A DNA stretch of 64,000 nt from Sphingopyxis sp. JAI128 (GCF_014207235.1 NZ_JACHDA010000006.1:229454-293453), one strand, 5' to 3'. Counted from the stretch's first letter, positions 34,039 to 44,722 are shown. Notes: generated by a model not told the origin, from the sequence alone. Numbers and translations are program-made.

Positions 34039-36054
34039 ATGACGGCACCGTTTAATTTCGGGCAGCTCAGATTTTTGAAGGCGCTGACCGAGGCGTTGTT
34101 CCACGGCGCCGACATGGCGATCACGCCCGATCAGGTCGTGACCAATGTCTGCGACCTGTTCGGCAAGGTCGGCGGGACGAAGCTCGACGAGATTCGCCTG
34201 TCGCTGACCGCGACCGAGATCGTGCTCGGCGGCCCCTTCTTCACCGAGGATGATGTCGCGGGACGCGCCGACAAACTGCGCGATCGGCTTCAGAACAGCC
34301 AGATCGACCTGTTTCAAGACATGGCGCGGCTGCGCGGGATCATCTACGCCTGCTATTATGGTCATTGGCAAGCGGGGCTGAAGCCCGGCGATCAGGACGC
34401 TAACGCGGCCAATCCGGTGCATCGCCAGATCGGTTTCACGCTGCCGAAATTCCGCCAGCGCGGCAATTACGACGTGCCGCTGACGCCGGTGCTCGACCGC
34501 GAAATCGACCCCGCGCACATCCTCGACGCGGACAGCCTCGACGACGAATATGACGTCGTCGTCATCGGATCGGGCGCGGGCGGCGGCGTCGCGGCCTATA
34601 ATATCGCCGCGCAGGGCTATAAGGTGCTGATCGTCGAGGCGGGGCCCTTCTACCCCAGCCATGCGATCACCCATCACGAACTCGACATGATCGCCAATCT
34701 TTACAAGCATGGCGCGCTGCAAACCTCGACCAACCGCGATTTCGTGGTGTTTCAGGGGCGCTGCGTCGGCGGGTCGTCGACGATCAACAACGGCATATGC
34801 CTGCGCGTCAACGAAGCGGGGCGCACCCACCCCGACGCGCAAGACGTGCTCGCCAAATGGGCCAGCATCGGCGCCCCGGTCGACGCCGCCGCCTTTCACG
34901 CGAGCTATGACGCGGTGCGCGACCGGCTCGGCATCGCGCCGATCGAACCGCGCAGCGGACGGCACAATGGCCCGCATTTGATCGAGGGGTGGCGCGCCTA
35001 TGCCGCGGCGTCGAGCGATCCGCGCGAACGCCGTGCCGTCGCCGACTGGTTCGCCAAGAATTTCGGGCCGCCGAATACGGCGAACGCCTGCGCCTATTGC
35101 GGCTATTGCAATTCGGGCTGCGCTTATGGCCGGCGCATGGGGATCGCGCAGACCTATCTGCCCGATGCGTGCCGCGATCATGGCGCGCGCATCCTGCCGA
35201 ATACAAAGGCCGACCGTATCGTCTGGCAGACCGCCTACGACGGCCGGCGCGAGGCCGAGGCAGTGAAGCTGATCCTGCCCGACGGGTCGAAGACGCTCGT
35301 CCGCGCGCGCGTCGGCGTCGTCGTCGCGGCGGGGACGATCGCCTCGTCGAAGCTGCTCGACCGAAGCGATATCGACGGCACCGGTTATCAGGTGTCGCTC
35401 AACGTCGCCTCACCGGTGGTTGCGCTGATGCCCGATGGCGTCGGCGGCGATGCGTGGGACGAGGACCAGATGTCGAGCTATGTCGATTGCGGCGACTTCC
35501 TGCTCGAAAGCCATTTCCAGCCACCGATGTCGATGGCCTCGCTGATGCCGGGCTGGTTCGGCGATCATGCGGCGCGGATGAAGAATTTCGGCCGCGTCCA
35601 TTCGGCGGGCATCCTGTTCCCCGCCGACCGGCGCGGGCGCGTGAAGGACGGCAAGCTCGAATTCCGGCTCGATGTGCAGGACGACCTGCCGATGCTGCGC
35701 CGCGCGATGGCGACGCTTACCAAGGTCCATTTCGCCGCCGGCGCGCTCGAATGCTATCCGGCGCTGGCCAAGGGCCAAAAGATCACGCCGGGCATGGATG
35801 TCGACGCCTTTTTCCACGACGCAATCCGCGAACAGGATGATGTCACCCTGTCGAGCAGCCATCCGCACGGCGGCAATGCGATGAACGAGAACCCGCAGTA
35901 CGGCGTGGTAGACCTCGATTGCCGCGTCCACGAAACGACCAATGTTTTCGTGACCGACGCGAGCGTCTTTCCGAGTTGCATCCGCGTCAACGCGCAATGG
36001 ACGACGATGGCGATGGCGCAATATGCGACCGGGCGGCACGATCCCTTTCGCTGA
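34039..36054 (+). CDS. GMC-type FAD-dependent oxidoreductase
   Basis: 671 aa. After a ~165-residue N-terminal region, the FAD-binding fold begins at YDVVVIGSGAGGGVAAYNIA and VLIVEAGPF. GRCVGGSSTINNGICLR is the GMC signature. A four-Cys cluster (CAYCGYCNSGCAYG) lies mid-protein. The active-site His is in SSSHPHGGNAM and the C-terminus has ASVFPSCIRVNAQWTTMAMA. It probably oxidises an alcohol or sterol-like substrate; the exact substrate is not visible. The ATG at 34039 follows gggggcaggg. Confidence 0.88.
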   Translation: MTAPFNFGQLRFLKALTEALFHGADMAITPDQVVTNVCDLFGKVGGTKLDEIRLSLTATEIVLGGPFFTEDDVAGRADKLRDRLQNSQIDLFQDMARLRGIIYACYYGHWQAGLKPGDQDANAANPVHRQIGFTLPKFRQRGNYDVPLTPVLDREIDPAHILDADSLDDEYDVVVIGSGAGGGVAAYNIAAQGYKVLIVEAGPFYPSHAITHHELDMIANLYKHGALQTSTNRDFVVFQGRCVGGSSTINNGICLRVNEAGRTHPDAQDVLAKWASIGAPVDAAAFHASYDAVRDRLGIAPIEPRSGRHNGPHLIEGWRAYAAASSDPRERRAVADWFAKNFGPPNTANACAYCGYCNSGCAYGRRMGIAQTYLPDACRDHGARILPNTKADRIVWQTAYDGRREAEAVKLILPDGSKTLVRARVGVVVAAGTIASSKLLDRSDIDGTGYQVSLNVASPVVALMPDGVGGDAWDEDQMSSYVDCGDFLLESHFQPPMSMASLMPGWFGDHAARMKNFGRVHSAGILFPADRRGRVKDGKLEFRLDVQDDLPMLRRAMATLTKVHFAAGALECYPALAKGQKITPGMDVDAFFHDAIREQDDVTLSSSHPHGGNAMNENPQYGVVDLDCRVHETTNVFVTDASVFPSCIRVNAQWTTMAMAQYATGRHDPFR

Positions 36055-36082
36055 ACCATAATCGCGCCTATGTGGCGCGCGC

Positions 36083-36808
36083 ATGTTTCAGGTTGCCGCC
36101 CTTTATCGTTTCGCGTCGTTCGACGATCCCGCCGCGCTGCGTCAGCCCTTGCTCGAACTGTGCGCGGCAGAGGGCATCAAGGGCACGCTGCTTCTCGCGC
36201 GAGAAGGGATCAATGGCACCATCGCCGGGACCGAGGCCGGGATCGCGGCCATCCTCGATCATATCCGTCGCCTTCCCGACTGCGCCGAACTCGACGTAAA
36301 ATATTCGAGCGCCGCCGCGATGCCGTTTCAGCTGATGAAGGTGCGCTTGAAGAAAGAGATCGTCACGATGAAGGTGCCCGGGCTCGATCCCGCGCGCGAG
36401 GCCGCGCCCTATGTCGACCCCGCCGACTGGAACGCGCTGGTCGACGACCCTGACACGATACTTATCGACACGCGCAACGGCTTCGAGGTTGGCTATGGCA
36501 GTTTCGCGGGCGCGATCGACCCCGAAACGAAAAGCTTCGGCGACTTCCCCGCATGGTGGCGCGCCAACGCCGGTCGTTTCGCGGGCAAACGCGTCGCGAT
36601 GTTCTGCACCGGCGGCATCCGCTGCGAAAAATCCACCGCTTTCCTGCGCCACGAGGGCGTCGAGGATGTGGTGCATTTGCGGGGCGGCATCCTTGCCTAT
36701 CTCGAGCAGGTGCCTGCCGAGCAGAGCCGCTGGCACGGCAGTTGCTTCGTCTTCGACGAGCGGGTGAGTGTCGGGCACGGGCTCGTCGAGGTCGGTGAAA
36801 AGGAATAG
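36083..36808 (+). CDS. trhO: tRNA uridine(34) hydroxylase (rhodanese-like)
   Basis: 241 aa. The N-terminal acylphosphatase-like domain has [16 protein letters not shown]. The rhodanese domain starts near [14 protein letters not shown] and carries the active Cys in [12 protein letters not shown]. This is the YceA/TrhO family that hydroxylates U34 of some tRNAs towards the cmo5U/mo5U modification. It starts 28 bp after the oxidoreductase and may be in the same transcript. Length is normal to slightly short. Confidence 0.93.
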   Translation: MFQVAALYRFASFDDPAALRQPLLELCAAEGIKGTLLLAREGINGTIAGTEAGIAAILDHIRRLPDCAELDVKYSSAAAMPFQLMKVRLKKEIVTMKVPGLDPAREAAPYVDPADWNALVDDPDTILIDTRNGFEVGYGSFAGAIDPETKSFGDFPAWWRANAGRFAGKRVAMFCTGGIRCEKSTAFLRHEGVEDVVHLRGGILAYLEQVPAEQSRWHGSCFVFDERVSVGHGLVEVGEKE

Positions 36809-36880
36809 AGGCTCGCGTCCGTCCCTCCCGCGGCGGGTGACGCGGAACGGGCTGGGTCTTACCCGATCGGAACCGACGGT

Positions 36881-37699
36881 TCAGCTTGCCGTCGTTGCAT
36901 TCATCTGCCGGGCATAGCCGGCCTGCACCATCGCGCTCATCCGGTCGAACAGCGCGTCGGGATCGGCGCGGCGCATCGCGGCGATCGCTGCCTCGGCGCC
37001 CTCTGCCACGACCAGCTCGCGCGCGCCGGCATCGACCGCGGCGAGCATCTGTGCGGCAGCGTTGTCGGGGGACAGGCCGTTTTCGATCGCGGCGTCGCTT
37101 TCCCCGCGCTTGCTGCCGTCGGCGTTGAGCGCGTTGCGGCTGACGTTCGTGCGCACCGACCCGGGCGCGACGACCAGCACTTTCAGCCCCAGGTGCTCAT
37201 TCTCCGCGCGGACTGCGTCATGATATCCGATGATGCCATGTTTCGCCGCCGAATAGGCGCTGCGCAGCGGCACGCCCGCGATGCCCGCGACGCTCGATAT
37301 AGCGACGATCTGCCCGCCGCCCGCGCCGACCATGCGCGGCAGCAATTGCTGGGTGAGGGCGATCGGGGCGAGCAGGTCGACCCCGATGATCTGCTGGTAC
37401 ACCGAAAAATCGGTCTCGACCGCAAGGCTGCGCTGCGAAATGCCGGCATTGTTGACGAGGCCGTCGATCCGGCCCTGCCACGCCCAGGCCTGGTCGGCGA
37501 TCGCGGGAAGGGCGGCATAGTCGGTCGCCTCGAACGGCAGGATCAGCGTTTCGGTCCCGCAGGCGGCGGCAACCTCGTCCAGCGCCGCGACATTGCGGCC
37601 TGACAGAATCAGTTTTGCGCCGCGCGCGCCCAGCGCGCGTGCCAGCGCTGCCCCGATGCCCGAAGAGGCCCCCGTGATCCACCAGATTTGATTTTCCAT
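36881..37699 (-). CDS. SDR-family oxidoreductase
   Basis: 272 aa classical short-chain dehydrogenase. Cofactor loop TGASSGIGAALA, NNAG motif, catalytic Ser in AISSVAG and the YxxxK pair in YSAAKHG. NADP or NAD use cannot be told with certainty; a conserved Arg in LSGRNVAAL favours NADPH. The start is MENQIWWITGASSG at 37699; the open frame to 37756 adds non-family sequence. Substrate unknown. Confidence 0.92.
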   Translation of the reverse strand: MENQIWWITGASSGIGAALARALGARGAKLILSGRNVAALDEVAAACGTETLILPFEATDYAALPAIADQAWAWQGRIDGLVNNAGISQRSLAVETDFSVYQQIIGVDLLAPIALTQQLLPRMVGAGGGQIVAISSVAGIAGVPLRSAYSAAKHGIIGYHDAVRAENEHLGLKVLVVAPGSVRTNVSRNALNADGSKRGESDAAIENGLSPDNAAAQMLAAVDAGARELVVAEGAEAAIAAMRRADPDALFDRMSAMVQAGYARQMNATTAS

Positions 37700-38012
37700 T
37701 TCGGCTCCCCATCTGTTGTTTCGTTTCAACCTGAAACGGGTGTGAAGGGCCGTCAAGGCGCCAACCCGCGGATTTTGGCGCGGGGGTGGTAATTTTATTG
37801 CGAATCTGTTATAATTGCCAACAACACGTCGATATTTTGCCTCTTCCCGTCACTGGGCTGGGGCATTTTTCGACGTTCCGATGGAGCCATATCCCTTGTC
37901 ACTCTGACTGGCTAGCGCCGCCCGAATGGTAATCCACCTCCTCAAGGGGGCGGGATGCAGCGGTGTTGTCGTACTTTCAGATCGGGGTCAAGGTACAAGA
38001 AAAGGAATTTGC
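37700..38012. other. Gene-free stretch between the SDR gene and carD
   Basis: About 313 bp with no supported gene. It must contain the divergent promoters of the SDR gene and carD. It is locally AT-richer (around 37780-37850) than its surroundings. An in-frame extension of carD to 37926 is open but not family-like. I see no clear hairpin or operator. Confidence 0.5.
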
Positions 38013-38540
38013 ATGTCCGTGAACACGCTCTTGTTCGAAGTCGGTGATTATGTCGTTTATCCCAAACATGGCGTGGGGCGCGTCATCGAACTGCAACGGT
38101 CGGAAATCGCCGGAATGCAGCTCGAACTTTATGTCCTGCGCTTCGAAAAGGAAAAGATGACGCTTCGCGTGCCGACGAACAAGGCCGAAGGCGTGGGGAT
38201 GCGCAAGCTGTCATCGGACAAGACGCTGAAGGAAGCGCTGCAGGTCCTGACCACCAAGCCGAAGGTGAAGCGTACCATGTGGTCGCGCCGCGCGCAGGAA
38301 TATGAAGCGAAGATCAATTCGGGCGACCTCGTGTCGATCGCCGAAGTGACCCGCGACCTGTTCCGCGCCGACGATCAGCCCGAGCAGAGCTATTCGGAAC
38401 GCCAGATCTTCGAAGCGGCGTCGAGCCGCCTCGCGCGCGAACTCGCCGCGATGGAAGAAAGCGACGAAAAGACGGCGCAGGCGAAGATCCTCCAGATCCT
38501 CAACGAGCATGCACCGCTCTACTACGCCGAAAAGGTGTAA
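38013..38540 (+). CDS. carD: CarD-family transcription regulator
   Basis: 175 aa. The N-terminal RNA-polymerase interaction domain reads LFEVGDYVVYPKHGVGRVIE. The C-terminal helical DNA-binding part contains WSRRAQEYEAKINSGDL and LARELAAMEES. CarD binds the RNAP beta subunit and stabilises open complexes, affecting rRNA and stress genes. The ATG at 38013 has aaggaa eight bases upstream. It has its own terminator at 38563. Confidence 0.95.
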   Translation: MSVNTLLFEVGDYVVYPKHGVGRVIELQRSEIAGMQLELYVLRFEKEKMTLRVPTNKAEGVGMRKLSSDKTLKEALQVLTTKPKVKRTMWSRRAQEYEAKINSGDLVSIAEVTRDLFRADDQPEQSYSERQIFEAASSRLARELAAMEESDEKTAQAKILQILNEHAPLYYAEKV

Positions 38541-38562
38541 AGGCTTCGCACAACAACAGACC

Positions 38563-38598
38563 AAAAGGGCGGTCCGCAAGGGCCGCCCTTTTCCTTTA
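38563..38598 (+). terminator. carD intrinsic terminator
   Basis: Arms aaaagggcgg (38563-38572) and ccgccctttt (38583-38592) pair perfectly around a ten-base loop and are followed by cctttag. It lies 22 bp after the carD stop. Confidence 0.8.
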
Positions 38599-38625
38599 GC
38601 CGCTCGCTGTCCGCCAATTTTCTTT

Positions 38626-38701
38626 CGTCATGCCGGACTTGATCCGGCATCCATCACGGCGCTGAAGCTGTGGACCCCGGATCAGGTCCGGGGTGACGAA
38701 G
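38626..38701. repeat. Repeat family A, intact copy
   Basis: cgtcatgccggacttgatcc ... ccccggatcaggtccgggg tgacgaag, lying between carD and truA. One base differs from the casposon target in the second arm. Confidence 0.8.
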
Positions 38702-38712
38702 AGCAGGGAATG

Positions 38713-39453
38713 CTACGGATAAGTCGCACTGACGAAATAGAGCCCGTCGGGCGGGGCGTTGAGGCCTAGGGCGTTGCGGTCCGCCGCATCCAGCGCCGCT
38801 TTCAGGTCGCGCGCCGACCATTTGCTATAGCCGACGAGCGCGAGGCAACCGACCATGGACCGCACCTGATGATGCAGGAAACTGCGCGCCGCGGCTTCGA
38901 CGATCACCTCGTCGCCGTGCCGGCTTACGGTCAGCCTGTCGAGCGTCTTCACCGGGCTTTGCGATTGGCAGTGCGCCGAGCGGAAGGTGGTGAAATCGTG
39001 GAGGCCGATCAGTTGCTGCGCCGCCGCGTGCATCGCATCGACGTCGAGCGGCTTGGCAACCTGCCACGACAGGCCCCTGTCCCATGTCAGCGGCGCGCGG
39101 CGGTTGACGATGCGATATTCGTAAGACCGTCCGATGCAGGCAAAGCGCGCGTGCCAGTCGTCGGCAACGACCTCGCACCCGACGATAGCGATCGGCGACG
39201 GGCGCAGCTGCGCATTCAGTGCCTCGGTGAGCTTGAACGGCGTCAGCTGCTTGTCGATATCGACATGCGCGCGCATCGCGATCGCATGCACGCCGGCGTC
39301 GGTGCGCCCCGCGCTCAGCACCTGCACCTCTTCGGCGGTGAAACGGTGGATCGCTTCCTCGACCGCCTGCTGGATGCTCGGGCCGTGCGCCTGCCGCTGC
39401 CAGCCCATGAACGGGCGGCCGTCATATTCGATGGTGAGGGCAAAGCGGGTCAT
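38713..39453 (-). CDS. truA: tRNA pseudouridine synthase A
   Basis: 246 aa. Converts U38-U40 of the anticodon stem to pseudouridine. Family features: [16 protein letters not shown] at the start, [11 protein letters not shown] with the catalytic Asp, and [14 protein letters not shown]. It lies 115 bp downstream of fmt on the same strand with a repeat between, a common fmt-truA arrangement. Confidence 0.97.
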   Translation of the reverse strand: MTRFALTIEYDGRPFMGWQRQAHGPSIQQAVEEAIHRFTAEEVQVLSAGRTDAGVHAIAMRAHVDIDKQLTPFKLTEALNAQLRPSPIAIVGCEVVADDWHARFACIGRSYEYRIVNRRAPLTWDRGLSWQVAKPLDVDAMHAAAQQLIGLHDFTTFRSAHCQSQSPVKTLDRLTVSRHGDEVIVEAAARSFLHHQVRSMVGCLALVGYSKWSARDLKAALDAADRNALGLNAPPDGLYFVSATYP

Positions 39454-39475
39454 GCGAGCATATGTCCTGAAATTT

Positions 39476-39551
39476 CGTCATGCCGGACTTGATCGGGCAT
39501 CCACGAGGCTTGGCGCAGCTAGGGACCCCGGATCAAGTCCGGCGTGACGAA
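39476..39551. repeat. Repeat family A, intact copy
   Basis: cgtcatgccggacttgatcg ... ccccggatcaagtccgg cgtgacgaaa, lying between truA and fmt. The second arm shares ccccggatcaagtcc with the casposon target. Confidence 0.8.
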
Positions 39552-39567
39552 AAGGGGGAGGGGATTG

Positions 39568-40488
39568 TCATGCCAGCCGCGTGCCTTTCGGAATCGCGCG
39601 CCCGCGCAGCAGTTCGGCGGCGTCCATCGCGGGTTTGCCCGCGCGCTGGACGCGTGTCGCGCGGATCGCGCCGGGGTTGCACGCGATGGTGAGCGCATCG
39701 TCGAGCGTGACGCCGGGCGCGGCGCCGGCGACGGTGTCGGCGGGATGTAATACCTCGGCCGCAAGGATCTTGTAGCGCTCGCCGTCGAGTTCGAAAAAGG
39801 CGCCCGGCACCGGATTGAAGGCGCGTACCTGCCGTTCGACCTGCACCGCGCTGGTCAGGAAATCGAGCCGCGCCTCGCCCTTGTCGATCTTTGCGGCATA
39901 GGTGACGCCCTCGTCGGGCTGCGCTTCGGGCATGAAGGCGTGGAGTTCGCTCAGCGTCCTCACCATCATCAGCGCGCCCATTTCGGCGAGTTCGTCCGTC
40001 AAGGCGCCCGCACTCTTGCGCGCGACCGGCGTCTTCTCGACCAGCCGCATCGCGCCGGTGTCGAGCCCGGCATCCATCTGCATGATCGTCACGCCCGTTT
40101 CGGCGTCGCCCGCGAGGATCGCGCGCTGCACCGGCGCCGCGCCGCGCCAGCGTGGCAGGATCGAGCCATGGACGTTGAGGCAGCCTTCGCGCGGGGCGTC
40201 GAGGATCGCCTGCGGCAGGATCAGGCCATAGGCGGCGACCACCGCAACATCGAGGTCCAGCGCCGCGAACGCGGCCTGCGCCTCTTCATTCTTCAGGCTC
40301 TTCGGCGTGCGGACCGGCAGGCCCTGTTCCTCGGCCCAGATATGCACCGGGCTTTTCTGCAATTTCTTGCCACGCTGCGCGGGGCGCGGGGGCTGGCTGT
40401 AGACCGCCACGATCTCGTGCCCCGCCGCGTGGAGCGCGGCGAGCGTCGGCACCGCAAAGGGCGGCGTTCCCATGAAGGCGATGCGCAT
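39568..40488 (-). CDS. fmt: Methionyl-tRNA formyltransferase
   Basis: 306 aa. Formylates initiator Met-tRNA with 10-formyl-tetrahydrofolate. [20 protein letters not shown] opens the Rossmann-type domain; the formyl-folate site is [20 protein letters not shown] with the catalytic Asn and His. The C-terminal tRNA-binding domain has [20 protein letters not shown]. An ATG two codons upstream (40494) is possible. It is divergent from recR, 35 bp apart. Confidence 0.96.
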   Translation of the reverse strand: MRIAFMGTPPFAVPTLAALHAAGHEIVAVYSQPPRPAQRGKKLQKSPVHIWAEEQGLPVRTPKSLKNEEAQAAFAALDLDVAVVAAYGLILPQAILDAPREGCLNVHGSILPRWRGAAPVQRAILAGDAETGVTIMQMDAGLDTGAMRLVEKTPVARKSAGALTDELAEMGALMMVRTLSELHAFMPEAQPDEGVTYAAKIDKGEARLDFLTSAVQVERQVRAFNPVPGAFFELDGERYKILAAEVLHPADTVAGAAPGVTLDDALTIACNPGAIRATRVQRAGKPAMDAAELLRGRAIPKGTRLA

Positions 40489-40523
40489 TGTCATTTCTCG
40501 CGCGCCGCTTAAGACCATCTGTC

Positions 40524-41120
40524 ATGGCATCGCAAGAGATTGAAGCCCTCGTCCAGCAACTCGCCCGCCTGCCGGGGCTCGGCCCGCGCTCGGCGCGGCG
40601 CGCGGTGCTGCACCTGATGAAGAAGCGCGAGAGCAGCTTTGCGCCCTTGCTCGCTGCGCTGCAGACGGTGTCCGAACGGCTCGTCACCTGCACCATTTGC
40701 GGCAATGTCGACACGCAGGACCCTTGCGTAATCTGCGCCGACCCGCGCCGCGACGCGCGCAGCCTGTGCGTCGTCGAGGAAGTCTCCGATCTCTGGGCGC
40801 TCGACAAGTCGCGGCTGTTTCCGGGCAAATATCATGTGCTGGGCGGGCGACTGTCGGCGCTGGAGGGCGTGCGCCCGCAGGATCTCAGCATCGATGCCTT
40901 GGTGGCGCGCGTCGCCGCGGGTGGGATTGACGAGGTCGTGCTCGCGATGAACGCGACGCTGGAGGGCCAGACGACGGCGCACTATCTCGCCGAGCGGCTG
41001 GAGGGCTATCCGGTGCGGCTGACGCAGCTCGCGCATGGTTTGCCGGTGGGCGGAGAGCTCGATTATCTCGACGAGGGGACGCTGGCACAGGCACTCAGGG
41101 CGCGGCGGCCGGTGGGGTGA
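40524..41120 (+). CDS. recR: Recombination protein RecR
   Basis: 198 aa. Acts with RecO/RecF in gap repair. A helix-hairpin-helix at [19 protein letters not shown], the four-Cys zinc finger [16 protein letters not shown], and a Toprim domain ([13 protein letters not shown] ... [13 protein letters not shown]). The start is the ATG at 40524. The stop overlaps the next gene by GTGA. Confidence 0.97.
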   Translation: MASQEIEALVQQLARLPGLGPRSARRAVLHLMKKRESSFAPLLAALQTVSERLVTCTICGNVDTQDPCVICADPRRDARSLCVVEEVSDLWALDKSRLFPGKYHVLGGRLSALEGVRPQDLSIDALVARVAAGGIDEVVLAMNATLEGQTTAHYLAERLEGYPVRLTQLAHGLPVGGELDYLDEGTLAQALRARRPVG

Positions 41121-41542
41121 TCCGCCTTTGGCTCATCACTTTCCTGTGCCTAACGGGCTGCGCATCGGCAGAAATCAAACCTACTAGCGATGAGATGGAT
41201 CGTGTCGAGACGGTTCTTCAACAAGTACCATGCGTCGGTGATCTGGACGGGTGGGAACGACGCTACTTCTATCATCCCGAATTCTCGGACGAAGAAAACG
41301 CTCGTGCCCTCAAAGAAGATAGGATGTCTAGGCCGACCGGTTATGATCGTTCGCTCATTGAAGTTGATCTACGTGAAGCGAATTTCGGAGAGTTCCGCAG
41401 CGGACGGAGAAGCTATTCAGATTATCCGCCCGGATCGGCCGACAATGATGATCGGAAATACCGCATGGTGTTCGGAACTTACGATCTGAAAACGAGAAAG
41501 CTGAATCTCTATCACTGTGGCGCCAATATCGGGCCCCCTTGA
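41117..41542 (+). CDS. Small predicted lipoprotein
   Basis: 141 aa from a GTG overlapping the recR stop. The N-terminus [19 protein letters not shown] is a lipoprotein signal with an LTGC lipobox. The mature part is polar and has two further Cys ([10 protein letters not shown] and LYHCGANIG) that may form a disulfide. Lower GC than neighbours. No family recognised. It is probably co-transcribed with recR. Confidence 0.65.
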   Translation: MIRLWLITFLCLTGCASAEIKPTSDEMDRVETVLQQVPCVGDLDGWERRYFYHPEFSDEENARALKEDRMSRPTGYDRSLIEVDLREANFGEFRSGRRSYSDYPPGSADNDDRKYRMVFGTYDLKTRKLNLYHCGANIGPP

Positions 41543-41573
41543 CCCCGGCCCCCCGCGATCATACCTGCACCCC

Positions 41574-42107
41574 ATGGCCATCCTACCCATCATAGAGACC
41601 CCCGATCCGCGGCTGCGCGTCATTTCGAAGCCCGTCGAGACCTTCGATGCCGAGCTGAAGACGCTGGTCGCCGACATGTTCGAGACGATGTACGACGCCC
41701 CCGGCATCGGGCTCGCCGCGATCCAGGTCGGGGTGCCGAAACGCATCCTGGTGATCGATTTGCAAGAGCTCGATCCCGACGACGAAGAGGGCAAGAAGGT
41801 GATCCGCGAACCGCGCGTCTTCATCAACCCCGTCTTTTCGGACGAGAGCGAGGAGCATAGCGTCTATTCCGAAGGTTGCCTGTCGGTCCCCGAACAATAT
41901 GCCGATGTGACGCGCCCCGCCGAGGTCACCGTCGACTGGCAGGACGAGGACGGCAAGCATCATCAGGAGCGCATGACCGGGCTGATGGCGACGTGCATCC
42001 AGCACGAGCACGACCATCTGGAAGGCATCCTCTTCATCGACCATCTGTCGCGGCTGAAGCGCGAGATGGTGCTGAAAAAGCTCGCGAAGCTGCGCAAGGC
42101 GGCGTGA
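41574..42107 (+). CDS. def: Peptide deformylase
   Basis: 177 aa metalloenzyme that removes the formyl group from new proteins. All three motifs are present: GIGLAAIQVG, EGCLSVP with the metal Cys, and QHEHDHLEG with the metal His pair and Glu. The ATG at 41574 starts MAILPIIETPDPRLR. It is near fmt, its functional partner, but on the opposite strand. Confidence 0.97.
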   Translation: MAILPIIETPDPRLRVISKPVETFDAELKTLVADMFETMYDAPGIGLAAIQVGVPKRILVIDLQELDPDDEEGKKVIREPRVFINPVFSDESEEHSVYSEGCLSVPEQYADVTRPAEVTVDWQDEDGKHHQERMTGLMATCIQHEHDHLEGILFIDHLSRLKREMVLKKLAKLRKAA

Positions 42108-42140
42108 TCGGCCGCCCCCGCGCGGTGAGCCTTCCCGTAT

Positions 42141-42214
42141 CGTCACCCCGGGCTTGACCCGGGGTCCATTGCAGCGGCGCCGCTATGGATGCCGGATCAA
42201 GTCCGGCATGACGA
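42141..42214. repeat. Repeat family A, intact copy
   Basis: cgtcaccccgggcttgaccc ... gccggatcaagtccggc atgacga, in the gap between the convergent def and grpE genes. Confidence 0.75.
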
Positions 42215-42232
42215 TTTTGGGATAATCCCCGC

Positions 42233-42781
42233 TCACTCCGCCGCCTTCGCAACTCCCACCATCGCGGGGCGTAGCAGGCGATCCTTCATCATATAGCCCG
42301 CCTGCATTTCCTGCACGATCGTGCCGGGTTCCTTGTCGCTGGGGATTTCGAGCATCGCCTGATGCTGGTTCGGGTCGAGCGGCAGGCCGATCGCGGCGAT
42401 GCGCGTGATGCCGTTGCGTTCGAAAACACTCAGCAGCTCGCGTTCGGTCGCCTCGAGCCCGGTGATCAGCGGCTTGATCCCCTCATCGGCGCGCTGTTCG
42501 TCGCTGAGTGCGGCGAGCGCGCGGCCGAGATTGTCGGCGACCGACAATATGTCGCGCGCGAATTTCGTCGCGGCATAGGCGTGCGCGTCGGCGATTTCCT
42601 TGTCCTTGCGCCGCGTGACATTCTGCGTCTCGGCGCGCGCATAGAGCAGGTCCTGCTGCAAGGCGGCGAGTTGTTCGGCAAGCTTCGCCGTTTCGTCCTG
42701 CGTCTCGGTCGCCGGGGTTTCGGCGGCGGTGTCTTCGGTAGCGCCGTCCTCGACGGGCGTATCATTTTCGATATTCGTCAT
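42233..42781 (-). CDS. grpE: Nucleotide exchange factor GrpE
   Basis: 182 aa. Releases ADP from DnaK. Acidic low-complexity N-terminus, a coiled coil (LAEQLAALQQDLLYARAETQ), the family signature around KEIADAHAYAATKFARDIL, and a C-terminal beta domain ending near PGTIVQEMQAGYMMKDRLLR. It follows hrcA by 4 bp, a usual heat-shock operon. dnaK is not in the window. Confidence 0.96.
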   Translation of the reverse strand: MTNIENDTPVEDGATEDTAAETPATETQDETAKLAEQLAALQQDLLYARAETQNVTRRKDKEIADAHAYAATKFARDILSVADNLGRALAALSDEQRADEGIKPLITGLEATERELLSVFERNGITRIAAIGLPLDPNQHQAMLEIPSDKEPGTIVQEMQAGYMMKDRLLRPAMVGVAKAAE

Positions 42782-42785
42782 AAAC

Positions 42786-43829
42786 CTATCGTATCAGTCT
42801 TGAGAGCGATTGTGCGGTGAAATCCACCATGGGAACGATCCGGGCATAGTTCAAGCGCGTCGGGCCGATTACGCCCACGACACCGACCACGCGCCCGTCC
42901 GCGCCGCGATAGGGCGCCGCTATCACGGACGAGCCCGAAAGCGAGAATAATTTATTCTCCGACCCGATGAAAATCCGGGTTGCGCTGCCTTCGCGCGCGC
43001 TGTCGAGCAATTGCGCGATATCCTGTTTCGTCTCGAGCTCGTCGAGCAGTTGCCGCACGCGGTCGAGGTCGCCCACCGCGCTGTCGTCGAGCAAATTTGC
43101 CTGTCCGCGCACGATCAGCACGGGGCGGTCGGCGCCGTCCGACGACCAGATGGCGAGGCCGCGGCTGACGAGGTCCTGCGCGGCGCGGTCGATCGCGATG
43201 CGCTCGTCCTCGATCTCGCGCCGCACGCGGGCCATCGCTTCGGTCAGCGTCAGCCCGCCGAGCGTCGCGCTGATATAATTGCCCGCCTCGACCAGCGCCG
43301 AGGGGTTGAGCCCCGCAGGAATATCGATGACGCGATTCTCGACCGTTCCGTCACCCGCGACCAGCACGACAAGCGACTGGTTCGCCGACAAGGGCACGAA
43401 AGCGAGTTGCTTCAGCACGCGCTCATGCTTGGGGACGAGGACCAGGCCCGCGCAGGCCGACAGCCCCGACAGCGCCGAGGTGGCCTGCGCGAGCGCGCTT
43501 TCGATCGGGCCGCCTTCGGACAGGCTCGCCTCGATCTGCGCGCGGTCCTCGGCGCTGGGCTCGGCAACCTGCATCATCCCGTCGACGAAGAGGCGGAGTC
43601 CCTGTTCGGTCGGCAGACGGCCGGCGCTCGTGTGCGGGCTGGCGAGCAGCCCGAATTCCTCGAGATCCTGCATCACATTGCGGATCGACGCGGGCGACAG
43701 GTTGAGCGTGGCGAGCTTCGACAGCGTGCGCGACCCGACCGGCTGTCCGGTCTCCAGATAGGCATCGACCACCAGCCGGAACACATCGCGGGCGCGCGTG
43801 GTGAGTTCGGTGATCGGCGGCGTGGTCAT
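42786..43829 (-). CDS. hrcA: Heat-inducible transcription repressor HrcA
   Basis: 347 aa. N-terminal winged helix ([47 protein letters not shown]), then the GAF-like middle and C-terminal parts ending [20 protein letters not shown]. HrcA represses heat-shock genes by binding the CIRCE inverted repeat. I find no CIRCE in the 102 bp upstream, so autoregulation here is not supported by sequence. First gene of hrcA-grpE, divergent from rph. Confidence 0.96.
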   Translation of the reverse strand: MTTPPITELTTRARDVFRLVVDAYLETGQPVGSRTLSKLATLNLSPASIRNVMQDLEEFGLLASPHTSAGRLPTEQGLRLFVDGMMQVAEPSAEDRAQIEASLSEGGPIESALAQATSALSGLSACAGLVLVPKHERVLKQLAFVPLSANQSLVVLVAGDGTVENRVIDIPAGLNPSALVEAGNYISATLGGLTLTEAMARVRREIEDERIAIDRAAQDLVSRGLAIWSSDGADRPVLIVRGQANLLDDSAVGDLDRVRQLLDELETKQDIAQLLDSAREGSATRIFIGSENKLFSLSGSSVIAAPYRGADGRVVGVVGVIGPTRLNYARIVPMVDFTAQSLSRLIR

Positions 43830-43931
43830 GCGAAGGATTTAGGGATGGCGAGCGGCGGGGGCAAGCTATGCTCTGGCCAAGCCGGGTCCGCGCGGCTAAG
43901 CGCGCCGCACATATTACAGGAGAATCCCGAC

Positions 43932-44648
43932 ATGCGCCCTTCCGGCCGCGCGCCCGACCAGATGCGTTCCATCGCCATCGAGACCGAATTCACTATCCAC
44001 GCCGAGGGCAGCGTCCTTGTCAGCTTCGGCAATACCAAGGTGCTGGTGACGGCCAGCGTCGACGAAAAGGTGCCGTCGTGGATGCGGGGCAAGGGCGCGG
44101 GCTGGGTGACGGCTGAATATGGCATGCTGCCTCGCGCGACGCATACGCGCGGCAGCCGCGAGGCGGCGAAAGGCAAGCAGTCGGGGCGGACGCAGGAAAT
44201 CCAGCGGCTTATCGGCCGCAGCTTGCGCGCCGTCGTCGATATGAAAAAGCTCGGCGAGCGTCAGATCATCATCGACTGCGACGTGATCCAGGCCGACGGC
44301 GGCACGCGCACCGCGTCGATTTCGGGCGCGTGGGTCGCGATGCGGCTGGCGGTCGACAAGCTGCTCGCTGCAAAAACGATCGCCGAGGACCCGATCGAGG
44401 ACAAGGTCGGCGCGATTTCGTGCGGTATGTACAAGGGCACGCCGGTGCTCGACCTCGATTATGACGAGGATTCGACGGCGGAGGCCGACGGCAATTTCGT
44501 GCTGACCGGCAAGGGCCGGATCGTCGAAGTGCAGGCGAGCGCCGAGGGGGCGACCTATGACGAAGAAGGCCTGCTCCGCCTTCTCCGCCTCGCACGCATC
44601 GGCTGCGGCGAGATTTTCGCGGCGCAGGACAAGGCGACGGGGCGCTAA
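43932..44648 (+). CDS. rph: Ribonuclease PH
   Basis: 238 aa phosphorolytic exonuclease for tRNA 3' ends. [20 protein letters not shown] is followed by [39 protein letters not shown] and [15 protein letters not shown]. Full length with a normal C-terminus. It is divergent from hrcA and heads the usual rph-rdgB-hemW set. Confidence 0.97.
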   Translation: MRPSGRAPDQMRSIAIETEFTIHAEGSVLVSFGNTKVLVTASVDEKVPSWMRGKGAGWVTAEYGMLPRATHTRGSREAAKGKQSGRTQEIQRLIGRSLRAVVDMKKLGERQIIIDCDVIQADGGTRTASISGAWVAMRLAVDKLLAAKTIAEDPIEDKVGAISCGMYKGTPVLDLDYDEDSTAEADGNFVLTGKGRIVEVQASAEGATYDEEGLLRLLRLARIGCGEIFAAQDKATGR

Positions 44649-44656
44649 TTTCCCTT

Positions 44657-44722
44657 CGTCACCCCGGACTTGATCCGGGGTCCACGCGTTCATGGATGCC
44701 GGATCAAGTCCGGCATGACGAA
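44657..44722. repeat. Repeat family A, intact copy
   Basis: cgtcaccccggacttgatcc ... gccggatcaagtccggc atgacgaa, between rph and rdgB. The spacer between arms is shorter than in other copies. Confidence 0.78.

Noticed and set aside
43830..43931. CIRCE operator upstream of hrcA
   Set aside because: No TTAGCACTC-N9-GAGTGCTAA or near match is present between hrcA and rph.
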